A stretch of 36,899 nt of DNA from an uncultured Saprospiraceae bacterium. GTDB taxonomy: Bacteria; Bacteroidota; Bacteroidia; Chitinophagales; Saprospiraceae. Shown piece after piece: positions 22,645-31,038 of the stretch. The DNA lies in assembly GCA_937967615.1 (NCBI GenBank), contig CALCMJ010000158.1:1-36899 (forward strand), in the 5' to 3' direction. The notes under the pieces were generated by a model, which was not told where the DNA came from, ran no database searches, and saw only the letters and a program-made list of their open reading frames with translations. Every line of letters begins with the position of its first letter. Within the stretch, counting starts at the first letter, position 1. The translations under genes were made by a program, and so were the position numbers.

Positions 22645-24855
22645 ATGAAAATCTTACTTAATCTTCTTTGTGCCTTAATTGTTAGCATACCATTAATTGG
22701 GCAAGAGAAAATTTCATTGGAAGGGATATGGAAAGATTATGATTATGTGTCTAAATCAGTTCCTGGCTTTAGATTTATGAATGATGGGAAACATTATACT
22801 CGCTTAGAAGATAATGTAATAAAAAAGTACGACTTGACAACTGGTGACTTTGTTGCTGATATTCTTGACGGGGCTACCTTGAAGGATATGAATGGGTTTG
22901 ATGGAAAAATCAACAGTTATAGGTTTAATGGAGACGAAAGTCAAATTATTCTTGCCTCAGAAGTAGAATCAATTTACAGGAGGTCTTCCAAGGCATTTTA
23001 TTTTAAGTACGATAGAAAGACACAAGACTTGAAGTCTATAAGAGATGGAGATAAGATCATGTACGCTACACTCTCTCCTGATGGGAATCATGTTGCTTAT
23101 GTGTTTGATAATAATCTTTATTATTTAAATCTGGTATTTGGTACTACTACTGCAATAACAAAAGACGGTCAATTTAATAAGATAATAAATGGTGCTACAG
23201 ATTGGGTGTATGAAGAGGAGTTTGCATTTGCCAAAGCTTTTTATTGGTCGTCAGATAGTAAGAAGCTTTCTTATTTACGTTTTGATGAAACTGAGGTGAA
23301 GGAGTTTACAATGACAAATTATAAAAATGGCGTTTATCCAGAATATGTGACATTTAAATATCCGAAAGTAGGAGAAGCAAATGCTAAAGTTTCTGTACAT
23401 ATTTATGATCTATCAAAAAAACGATCACAGGACGTGGATATGGGAAATATGGATGACATGTATATACCTCGCGTAAAGTGGACAAATGATCCTAACAAAC
23501 TTTGCGTTTTTAAGATGAACAGACATCAAAATCACCTCGAGTTATTTTTAGCGGACGCAAATAATGGGAGTACATCATTGTTGATAGAGGAAAAGAATAA
23601 ATATTACATTGATATAACTGATGATTTGAATTTTCTTGATGATGGGAAGCACTTTGTTTGGACAGACGAGACAAGTGGGTACAAGCAGGTGTATGTATAT
23701 GATATGAAAGGAAACAAAGTTGCTGAAATAGATACTGGTGATAAAGAAGTCACAAACCTATATGGAGTAGATGAAGAAAGGAAGAAAGTGTATTATCAGA
23801 TTGTCGGAGATACTCCAATGGAAAGGAAGATTTGTTCTGCGAATTTGGATGGTAAGAATATAAAGATTCTTCAAGATAAAGATGGTTACAATAGTGCGCA
23901 GTTTAGCAGTAATTATGATTACTATGTTTTAAACTATAGTAATATCAATGAACCGCCTAGCTATGTAGTTTATAGTAATAGTGGTAAGGTGGTTAGGCAA
24001 ATAGAAACAAACGAAAAACTCAAAGAAAAAATGACAGGCATGGCCTTGGGTGAAGTTGAGTTTTTTGACTTTACAACTTCTGAGGATGTTACGCTTAATG
24101 GTTACATGATGAAGCCAAATGACTTTGATCCGAATAAAGAGTATCCCGTGTTTATGTATCTATATGGAGGCCCTGGTAGCCAACAAGTAACGGATTCATG
24201 GAAGGGGCAAAATTATTGGTGGTTTCAAATGTTGCTGCAGGAAGGATTTATAGTGGCTTGTGTAGACAATAGAGGTACAGGCGGCAGAGGAGAGGAGTTT
24301 AAAAAAATGACGTACCAAAACCTTGGGCACTACGAAACGATTGATCAAATAGAGGCCGCTAAGTACCTAGGTGCACAATCATACATAGATAAGGATCGCA
24401 TTGGGATCTTTGGTTGGAGTTATGGTGGCTATATGTCTACGCTCTGCTTGTTAAAAGGAAATGATGTTTTTGACGCGGCTATAGCTGTTGCTCCAGTAAC
24501 CAGCTGGAAATGGTATGATACTATTTACACAGAAAGGTACATGCGCACACATGCTGAAAACGAATCAGGTTATGAGGACAATAGTCCGGTTAACTATGCT
24601 GATCAATTAGAAGGAGATTATTTACTTGTCCACGGAATGGGCGATGATAATGTACATTTTCAGAATACAGCAGAAATGGCGAATGCATTAATCTCTGCAA
24701 ACAAGCAATTTGATACCTATTATTATCCAAATAGAAATCACGGAATTTATGGTGGAGTAACTCGTCTTCATCTTTACCAAAAGATGACAAATTTCCTAAG
24801 AGAGAACTTGTATAAAAAAGACGAGGTTCAAAAAGACAAGCACATAAGGCCTTAA
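22645..24855 (+). CDS. Dipeptidyl-peptidase IV-like S9 family peptidase
   Basis: A 736-residue exported serine peptidase. The signal peptide runs to about residue 20 (LIGQ). Residues about 60-470 form the beta-propeller of the DPP-IV N-terminal domain, including DWVYEEEF, the Glu-Glu pair that recognises a free peptide N-terminus in this family. Residues about 520-730 are the alpha/beta-hydrolase domain. The triad is S592 in GWSYGGY, D667/D668 in MGDDNVHF and H699 in NRNHGIYGG. It should cleave Xaa-Pro or Xaa-Ala dipeptides from peptide N-termini in the periplasm or at the surface, helping peptide nutrition. It probably forms an operon with the TetR gene. It converges with the receptor gene at a 4-bp gap. 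No key residue is missing. Confidence 0.93.
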   Translation: MKILLNLLCALIVSIPLIGQEKISLEGIWKDYDYVSKSVPGFRFMNDGKHYTRLEDNVIKKYDLTTGDFVADILDGATLKDMNGFDGKINSYRFNGDESQIILASEVESIYRRSSKAFYFKYDRKTQDLKSIRDGDKIMYATLSPDGNHVAYVFDNNLYYLNLVFGTTTAITKDGQFNKIINGATDWVYEEEFAFAKAFYWSSDSKKLSYLRFDETEVKEFTMTNYKNGVYPEYVTFKYPKVGEANAKVSVHIYDLSKKRSQDVDMGNMDDMYIPRVKWTNDPNKLCVFKMNRHQNHLELFLADANNGSTSLLIEEKNKYYIDITDDLNFLDDGKHFVWTDETSGYKQVYVYDMKGNKVAEIDTGDKEVTNLYGVDEERKKVYYQIVGDTPMERKICSANLDGKNIKILQDKDGYNSAQFSSNYDYYVLNYSNINEPPSYVVYSNSGKVVRQIETNEKLKEKMTGMALGEVEFFDFTTSEDVTLNGYMMKPNDFDPNKEYPVFMYLYGGPGSQQVTDSWKGQNYWWFQMLLQEGFIVACVDNRGTGGRGEEFKKMTYQNLGHYETIDQIEAAKYLGAQSYIDKDRIGIFGWSYGGYMSTLCLLKGNDVFDAAIAVAPVTSWKWYDTIYTERYMRTHAENESGYEDNSPVNYADQLEGDYLLVHGMGDDNVHFQNTAEMANALISANKQFDTYYYPNRNHGIYGGVTRLHLYQKMTNFLRENLYKKDEVQKDKHIRP

Positions 24856-24859
24856 TGTA

Positions 24860-27640
24860 TTAGCCTCTTGTTATCATCATACGTCTACCTCCAGGACCAG
24901 AATTGCCTTGGCCTAAACCTTTTATATTGTATATGAAGCTGAGCATATAATATCTACCTAAAGATTGTATGCGTTCTTCTTCTATGTAGTTTAAACTACT
25001 TGTTCTAGAGATGCCTAAGTTTTGGTTAAGAATATCAAAAACAGAGAGTTTAAATTCTCCTCTATTTCCTTCCATAACAAAGATTGAAGTACTTGCTTTC
25101 CAAATAGGCACATATTGTTCATTTGCAAAATCCTGTCCTGAATAGATGTTAAAATCAAAGTTGGTTTCTAGACTCCATTTTTCATTGGGAGTAAAGATGA
25201 TATCAGTGAAGTAATTTTGATCCTTATAATTTTGATTTCTGTCATCGCTTTCAGAATACAAATTATTCGTAAAATTCCATTTAGTTCCTATGGTAAAATC
25301 TATTATATCTTTTGATCTGTTTTCTAGAGTGATACCAACTCCATTTGTAATTCGATTAACATTGTTTTTTCTGGTATTGATAAAAACAATGCTTTTTTGA
25401 TAACGATTGCTTAGGCTCAATCTCATCTTAGCACCTATAGAACGCAAAGGGCTCGAATAACTAAGGCTTGTTCTTGTGCTCAAGTCAGAATCTATATTTA
25501 TAGGTCTGCTTATCTGTCTAAATTGCTCGTCTACAATTGTCTCATTTGTGATTTTATTTTTTGTATACGTTGCTGTGAAGAATCCAAAAATACTTCTAAA
25601 ACTGAATTGGTCCCATTTGATATAGTTTGTACGAAACGTGTGTCTGTATTCAGGTTGTAAGCCTGGATTCCCTTGATAGATATTTAATGGGTCAGTGTTG
25701 TCAGTTATGGGTTGCAATTGGTCTAAAGAAGGCTCTCTTACATTTGTGTTGTATCTCATGTTTATATGATGGCCTCTCATAAATTCATATCGATAAGTTA
25801 CTCTAGGTAAAAAGCTTTTATTGTTAAATCTTATGTTGTTCTGTGCATCTTGTAATTCTCCATCCAAATTTGATATTTGATAATTAGCTTCTAAAGTTAA
25901 AGAGGTTTTTTCTGTATTCAGATGGTAGCCAAGTCCAAATCGATTATAGATATAATCTCGGACATAATTATTACTTAGATCTGTATTCCCAAATTGGAGT
26001 TGGTCAATAATGTCAAAGACGTCCCTGTCTAATACTGTATTATAGTCTTGAATTCTGTAATTAAATTCTAGGTATCTATTGTTCCCTAATGGCTCTACAA
26101 AAGAGCTGCGAAATTGGTATGACTTGTCACGATCATTTTGCACTTGTCGTTGTAAAAGATTTTCTATAGTTTTCTTCCCAGAATCTTCAGGCAGAAATAT
26201 ATTTTCTGAGATAAGCTTCCCGAGAAAATCATTCTCAGCATTATTTAGAGAAGTATTGAATGTAAAGATTCTTTTTTTGACGGAGCCAAATTTTTTCTTG
26301 TAAGTTAAGGATCCTGAAACGTCGTAGTTGTCAATGTCAGATTGGTAGGCCCTATCTCCTGTGTTTTCCAAAATGTTTGCATTCGATCTGAGTTCACTCA
26401 AATTTAGTGACTCAAGGTCTGCTCTATTGAAGCTCAGGTTGCTTGATATAGTAAAGTTCTGAGAAGAGTCAATTTCGTGATCAAATTTAAGGGAAAGTTT
26501 ATTATTCAGATTTGAAGAAGATTGATTGGACGTATCTTTAGAATAAAAGACGTCATCTCTTCTTATAAATGTTTCTCTATCTGTTGTTCTATCAATTGTA
26601 TTTTCTATAGAATTAACAAAATAGCTTACATTCAGATCTGTCTTTTCTGCAAATTCATAATTCATATTTAGACCACCCGCAGCAGTGTTTACAAATCCAT
26701 TACTAAGGCCCTGGCTGATAGGTACATCACCTTGCCCTAATCGTATTCTATTTGAGCCACCGCCAAATCCTCCCAGAGAACTCATAAAATTCATGTATTC
26801 TCCCACAGAAAATCCTTGATCGTTCACATTATTCAAATTGCCAATACTGGACATTTGGAGTTTAGGACTAAACCTATTAAGTGAAAGACGTCCATTGTAG
26901 CGTTCATCTGTTCCATATCCTGCTTCCACAGTTCCAAAATATCCTTGTTTGTGATCTTCTTTTAGTTCCAGATTCATCGTTTTCTGACGTTCTCCATCGT
27001 CAATGCCAGAAAATTCTGCCATCTCTGACTTCTTGTCAAAGACTTCAACTTTGTCAATTGCTTTGGCTGGAAGATTCTTTGTAGCAATCTTAGGATCTTT
27101 TCCAAAAAACTCTTTTCCATCAACGAGTATTTGTTGTACTTCTTCTCCTTGTGCTATTATGGTTCCATCACTTTCAACTTCTATACCTGGCATCTTTCTA
27201 AGCAAATCTTCTACAACATCATTTGGCTGTGTTTTAAATGCATCTGCATTATATACCAATGTGTCATTTTTTACAATGACGGGAACTCGTTCTCCTTCAA
27301 TAATTACATCATCTAATTGATTAAGGGTAGGGGCTAGGAGTAATACTCCAGCATCTAAGTCTTCAGTAAGTTCTATAGCCTTGGTCAACTGTTTGTAACC
27401 CAGATAAGTTATTTGTAACAAGTAATTCCCAGATTCAATATCTTGAATCTTGAATTCTCCATCATTGTTTGATAAAGCAAAATTGACATAGACTGAGTCA
27501 GTCGCATTTAGAACAACAACGGTTGCATTTGGTAAAGTCTCTGTACTTGTTGCATCTTGAATTACACCAGATAAGTCAAATGATTGCGCACTGATATAAT
27601 TACAAAACCCTAGGAGAGCAAACAGTAGTATTTTTTTCAT
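24860..27640 (-). CDS. TonB-receptor-like outer-membrane beta-barrel protein with CarboxypepD_reg domain
   Basis: A 926-residue outer-membrane protein. The signal peptide runs to about residue 19 (SAQ). Residues about 22-105 are a carboxypeptidase-regulatory-like domain (LSGVIQDATSTETLPNATV, YLLQITYLGYK). A plug-like region follows at about 110-225 (VVEDLLRKMPGIEV, QQILVDGKEFFGKD). Then comes a long beta-barrel of the OMP_b-brl_3 type to the C-terminus. No clear TonB box was found. The C-terminus is glycine/arginine-rich (GPGGRRMM) rather than ending in an aromatic residue. It follows a GLPGLI gene by 40 bases on the same strand, a recurrent Bacteroidota pairing whose substrate has not been settled. 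Confidence 0.88.
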   Translation of the reverse strand: MKKILLFALLGFCNYISAQSFDLSGVIQDATSTETLPNATVVVLNATDSVYVNFALSNNDGEFKIQDIESGNYLLQITYLGYKQLTKAIELTEDLDAGVLLLAPTLNQLDDVIIEGERVPVIVKNDTLVYNADAFKTQPNDVVEDLLRKMPGIEVESDGTIIAQGEEVQQILVDGKEFFGKDPKIATKNLPAKAIDKVEVFDKKSEMAEFSGIDDGERQKTMNLELKEDHKQGYFGTVEAGYGTDERYNGRLSLNRFSPKLQMSSIGNLNNVNDQGFSVGEYMNFMSSLGGFGGGSNRIRLGQGDVPISQGLSNGFVNTAAGGLNMNYEFAEKTDLNVSYFVNSIENTIDRTTDRETFIRRDDVFYSKDTSNQSSSNLNNKLSLKFDHEIDSSQNFTISSNLSFNRADLESLNLSELRSNANILENTGDRAYQSDIDNYDVSGSLTYKKKFGSVKKRIFTFNTSLNNAENDFLGKLISENIFLPEDSGKKTIENLLQRQVQNDRDKSYQFRSSFVEPLGNNRYLEFNYRIQDYNTVLDRDVFDIIDQLQFGNTDLSNNYVRDYIYNRFGLGYHLNTEKTSLTLEANYQISNLDGELQDAQNNIRFNNKSFLPRVTYRYEFMRGHHINMRYNTNVREPSLDQLQPITDNTDPLNIYQGNPGLQPEYRHTFRTNYIKWDQFSFRSIFGFFTATYTKNKITNETIVDEQFRQISRPINIDSDLSTRTSLSYSSPLRSIGAKMRLSLSNRYQKSIVFINTRKNNVNRITNGVGITLENRSKDIIDFTIGTKWNFTNNLYSESDDRNQNYKDQNYFTDIIFTPNEKWSLETNFDFNIYSGQDFANEQYVPIWKASTSIFVMEGNRGEFKLSVFDILNQNLGISRTSSLNYIEEERIQSLGRYYMLSFIYNIKGLGQGNSGPGGRRMMITRG

Positions 27641-27680
27641 TGCGGTAGTTCTAGATTGCCAAACACGAAATAATGTGGTA

Positions 27681-28430
27681 TCAATTGCGACGCCTAAAGA
27701 TTTTATTTTTCCTTCCTTTTCCTCCCCATTCGGCTTCCATTTCTTTCATTTTTTCTTCTCGCAATTTTTGATACTCCTCTTGACTTATTTCTTTGCCCTC
27801 TGTAGGTTGCACGATTAACCCTTCTTCAAGTTTGTCTAATAAAATATCTTGGGCAGTAATTTGTCGCATTCCGTCATCAATGTCTACGTGCAGAATTAAT
27901 CCTGGTAGGCCACTATATTTTCCTGGACCTGCGGACACAGGAATCATGGGTGTAAACCATACCTCTATTTGGGTAGTAGAATCTTGGAAGCTTGCTTTTT
28001 GGCAAAGATATGATCCTACTTGTTTTTGTTCTCCAGTGATTTTCCATTTAAAATCTTTAGGAGTGCCAGAAATTAAGAATTGCTTGCCAAAAAGATCTTG
28101 AGAAGATTTTGTCAATTTCTCTGTAAGGTTAGTGTAGACTTGTGTTTTATTCCCGCCTCCACGCATGAACCCACGGCGTCCTCCTCTTCTAAATTCATTC
28201 TCTTTCTTTTCTTCTGCTTTTTTAGTGTAAAAGGTCTCTTCTTTGGTGAAGTAGAGAAGATGATTTGAGCTTCTGAATTCAGGAATATTCGCTTTCATTG
28301 CTTCCATTTCTGGAGGCAAATTTTTGTGGATATTTATTTTATCCTCATATACGATAGTGCCTTCTAAAGCTTGTGCTGTAGAAGCAATTGCAAAGCTGGC
28401 AAAAAGGCAGGTAATAATAAATGATTTCAT
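27681..28430 (-). CDS. GLPGLI family protein with Arg-Gly-rich segment
   Basis: A 249-residue secreted protein with a signal peptide to about residue 20 (STAQA). The family-naming GLPGLI motif is exact at residues 174-179 (YSGLPGLILHVD), preceded by the usual WFTPMIPVSAGPGKY block. An unusual basic, glycine-rich segment (RRGGRRGFMRGGGN, residues 81-94) interrupts the N-terminal half after a KKENE-rich helix, and the C-terminus is also basic (GRKNKIFRRRN). It lies directly upstream of the receptor gene at 24860 and is almost certainly its partner. The family's function is not established; a periplasmic or surface partner of the barrel is the natural inference. Confidence 0.9.
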   Translation of the reverse strand: MKSFIITCLFASFAIASTAQALEGTIVYEDKINIHKNLPPEMEAMKANIPEFRSSNHLLYFTKEETFYTKKAEEKKENEFRRGGRRGFMRGGGNKTQVYTNLTEKLTKSSQDLFGKQFLISGTPKDFKWKITGEQKQVGSYLCQKASFQDSTTQIEVWFTPMIPVSAGPGKYSGLPGLILHVDIDDGMRQITAQDILLDKLEEGLIVQPTEGKEISQEEYQKLREEKMKEMEAEWGGKGRKNKIFRRRN

Positions 28431-28554
28431 AGATAGATTTTTACATAGCTTAGACTGTGGAAATCCCCAAAAGTTTAATACTATATAAATATGAATCTTT
28501 ATTTACGAATCTTTTCGTATTAAAATGAATTTAACATTAGATTAAGAGCCGTAA

Positions 28555-30312
28555 TTATCTCTTTATAAAGCTTTCTATGGTTGATTCTTGGCCTGAGCGA
28601 ATAATCATATTGTACATACCTACCGGCAAATTACTTATATCAATAGATTGCCCAGCGTTCACTTGACTCTTAAGCTCCCTCTTACCAAGAAGATCAAAAA
28701 TTTCAATCGTCATGTCTTCATGAATTGCATTTGAGTATACTGTAATGAATCCATCCGCAGGATTTGGTGCTATTCTTAGCTTGCTATTTGTATTTGAAAT
28801 TTGGATAATGTCAGAATACTTGTAATCTCCATTATAGTCAACTTGCTTTAATTTGTAATAGCTATGTGCAGCTGATACAGCTTTGTGCGTATATGTGTAA
28901 TCTAATTCTTGAGTACTATTACCTGCTCCCGTAACTTTTGCTATCTCCTTAAATTTCTTTCCATCTGTAGAATGCATGATAGCAAAGTAATCGTTATTTA
29001 TTTCTGCTGCGGTAGCCCAGCTCAATACGTTATTTTCATCTTTTCTCTGGCCTTCAAATTTTAAAAGATCTACAGGTAAGGTAAAAGTTGTTCCCGACGC
29101 AAAGAAAGTTGAAAATGACGATACGACTATACGTACCCACCAATCTCCGTCGAGACCATGTTCGTTACTAGATATTTGAGTAATTTCAGAACCAACACCA
29201 CTAAAGGCACCTGTACACCCTACATCAGTTTTTGAAAAATTAAGATCTTCGATAGAAGTAATGCTAGGGTCTGCAGCCTGTAGGTCAGCAAAATCCTCCG
29301 CAGTAAAATAGAACATGATACATACATCAGATGTAGGTTGAAATTCTGGAGTTATAGAAATATCTCTATTTATGTAGGCTGTTCCATTGTAAAATCGTGT
29401 AGTGGAACTTGTATATAATTCTACCTCTGTCAATCCAAGTTCATTGCCATCTGCTTCTATTGTGCAAACAATATTTCCATCATTATCTAAAAAATTTGCT
29501 TTGTAGGTATTTCCTTGGGCATCAGAAATTTCTACAGGATCTATGGTTTGACATTCGTCTAAGGTTCCTGGGGCTATTGTTGCAAAGGAACAGAGCTCAA
29601 TAACATTCGTAAAATCAGTGCAAGGTGGTGCGTTGTCAATATATACTGCAGAGGGAGCTAAAAATTCACAAACAAGATCAGTGGTACAACCCCCCATGCC
29701 GTAATTATAAGATAAACCCAGAAAGTCTTGTCCATATTCTATGACATTGTCTACAGCAGTCATATCCCCAAAGGAGGAATTGTCCGAAAAACCTAGCCCA
29801 CCCACAGTCTTTAGATTTTCCAAACCCTCAAGTGATGTTAAATCATCACAGTCTGTAACCCCCAAAGATACTCCAACGTATTCTAAATTTTCCAAACCTT
29901 GCAGGTTTGTGATAAGTCTTAAATCAGTAATAGTAACATATTCAGTAACCGAATTTAGAGAAGAAAGTCCCTGCAACCCAGTTAATTCCCATAATTGCCA
30001 CAGGTATAAATATCCACCTATTGACTCTAGGTTTGAAAATCCATCTAAGTTCGTTAAGTAGATAAGACGCTCTAAGTAGAGATTTCCTGTTATTGATGTT
30101 ACATTTGCAAAGCCATCCACGTTAGTGATGTCAAACACATCATACATTACAAGATTACCATCAATATTTGTGCAATTAGGATAGTCAATTATGAATGCGT
30201 CAACCTCAGCTTGGGATTCAAAGTGGAAATCTGGGGGGCATTGCGCATTCAGTGCGGAAGAAATGCTAAGAAGACAAAATACAAGAAGTATTGATGAGTA
30301 GAAGTGTTTCAT
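28555..30312 (-). CDS. T9SS-exported protein with 24-residue leucine-rich repeats
   Basis: A 585-residue surface protein. The signal peptide runs to about residue 23 (LNAQ). Residues 66-161 hold four perfectly phased 24-residue repeats of the form (D/Q)G(F/L)xx(L/V)xx(I/V)...L(T)xL, starting at 66, 90, 114 and 138, with degenerate units before and after. They resemble receptor-L/BspA-type solenoids that bind proteins or glycans. A beta-rich region follows (about 230-410), then the sandwich domain seen before T9SS tails (LLKFEGQ..., VLSWATAAEINNDYF, YYKLKQVDYNGDYKYSD). A type A sorting domain lies at about 510-585 (RIAPNPADGF, GMYNMII). The related domain in the 623 product shows that the two share a tail architecture. 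The binding partner is unknown. Confidence 0.85.
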   Translation of the reverse strand: MKHFYSSILLVFCLLSISSALNAQCPPDFHFESQAEVDAFIIDYPNCTNIDGNLVMYDVFDITNVDGFANVTSITGNLYLERLIYLTNLDGFSNLESIGGYLYLWQLWELTGLQGLSSLNSVTEYVTITDLRLITNLQGLENLEYVGVSLGVTDCDDLTSLEGLENLKTVGGLGFSDNSSFGDMTAVDNVIEYGQDFLGLSYNYGMGGCTTDLVCEFLAPSAVYIDNAPPCTDFTNVIELCSFATIAPGTLDECQTIDPVEISDAQGNTYKANFLDNDGNIVCTIEADGNELGLTEVELYTSSTTRFYNGTAYINRDISITPEFQPTSDVCIMFYFTAEDFADLQAADPSITSIEDLNFSKTDVGCTGAFSGVGSEITQISSNEHGLDGDWWVRIVVSSFSTFFASGTTFTLPVDLLKFEGQRKDENNVLSWATAAEINNDYFAIMHSTDGKKFKEIAKVTGAGNSTQELDYTYTHKAVSAAHSYYKLKQVDYNGDYKYSDIIQISNTNSKLRIAPNPADGFITVYSNAIHEDMTIEIFDLLGKRELKSQVNAGQSIDISNLPVGMYNMIIRSGQESTIESFIKR

Positions 30313-30556
30313 AATAAGTGGTTTAGTTGCTTGGAAATATGGTCTTGCTATTAAATAGTTCTATGATTTAGAAAAAAGTAAACCTGAAAGAGTCATAAAT
30401 TCTATCATTAAAAGATGCGTAGAAAACTGATAATATTTATGGAGACTTAGTAATTAGAGCATATTTTATTGATAAATGTGGATTCTGAGTAGAATTTGAA
30501 TTTGATTTAGTATTTGCATAGTAGATCTTTTCCATGCTTCATTTAGATTGTACTCG

Positions 30557-30564
30557 TATATTTG
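30557..30564 (+). promoter_or_regulatory. Bacteroidota -7 promoter element before smpB (TATATTTG)
   Basis: Exact TAnnTTTG match 8 bases before the ATG at 30573. Transcription would begin within a few bases of the start codon, so the mRNA may be nearly leaderless. It argues against the upstream in-frame ATG at 30534, which lies before the element. The rest of the gap from 30313 holds no gene. Confidence 0.5.
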
Positions 30565-30572
30565 CAAACTGT

Positions 30573-31028
30573 ATGACGAAGAAAGTTGATATAATTAAGA
30601 AGCGAGCTAAGTACGAGTATACCTTTCTTCAATCCTTTGAGGCTGGTATTGTCTTGCAGGGGACTGAGGTAAAGTCTATCAAATCAGGGAACGCCAACCT
30701 ATCAGATGCATATTGTATTTTCAAAGGAGATGAACTGATTATTAAAAGTCTTTTTATAGGAGAATATGAATTAGGGAATATCAATAATCATGAGACGCGT
30801 CAGGATAGGAAATTATTGCTTAGAAAAACTGAATTAAAAAAGCTTCACAAGAAGATGAAAGAAAAGGGTTTTTCTGTGGTTCCATATAAAATGTATATGA
30901 CAGATCGCGGGTTTATCAAATTAGAAATTGCATTGGCTCAGGGTAAGAAAGCATATGATAAACGGGATACTATAAAAGACCGAGATAGCAAGAGAGATCT
31001 TGATAGAATTAAGAAGATGAACCAATGA
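30573..31028 (+). CDS. smpB: SsrA-binding protein SmpB
   Basis: A 151-residue RNA-binding protein that delivers tmRNA to stalled ribosomes for trans-translation. The family blocks are clear: KKRAKYEYTFLQSFEAGIVL, the GTEVKSIKSGNANLSDAY segment, NHETRQDRKLLL, and the basic tail KKAYDKRDTIKDRDSKRDL that reaches the decoding centre. The ATG at 30573 gives the normal length (about 150). An ATG at 30534 adds 13 residues with no family similarity and lies upstream of a -7 promoter motif, so I reject it. It converges with the MutS-like gene (10 bp between stops). No tmRNA gene is visible in the window. Confidence 0.96.
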   Translation: MTKKVDIIKKRAKYEYTFLQSFEAGIVLQGTEVKSIKSGNANLSDAYCIFKGDELIIKSLFIGEYELGNINNHETRQDRKLLLRKTELKKLHKKMKEKGFSVVPYKMYMTDRGFIKLEIALAQGKKAYDKRDTIKDRDSKRDLDRIKKMNQ

Positions 31029-31038
31029 TTCTTATAAT

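Noticed and set aside
27003-27320. Plus-strand reading frames inside the receptor gene
   Set aside because: They are antisense to the plug region of a clear outer-membrane receptor and have no features of a real protein.
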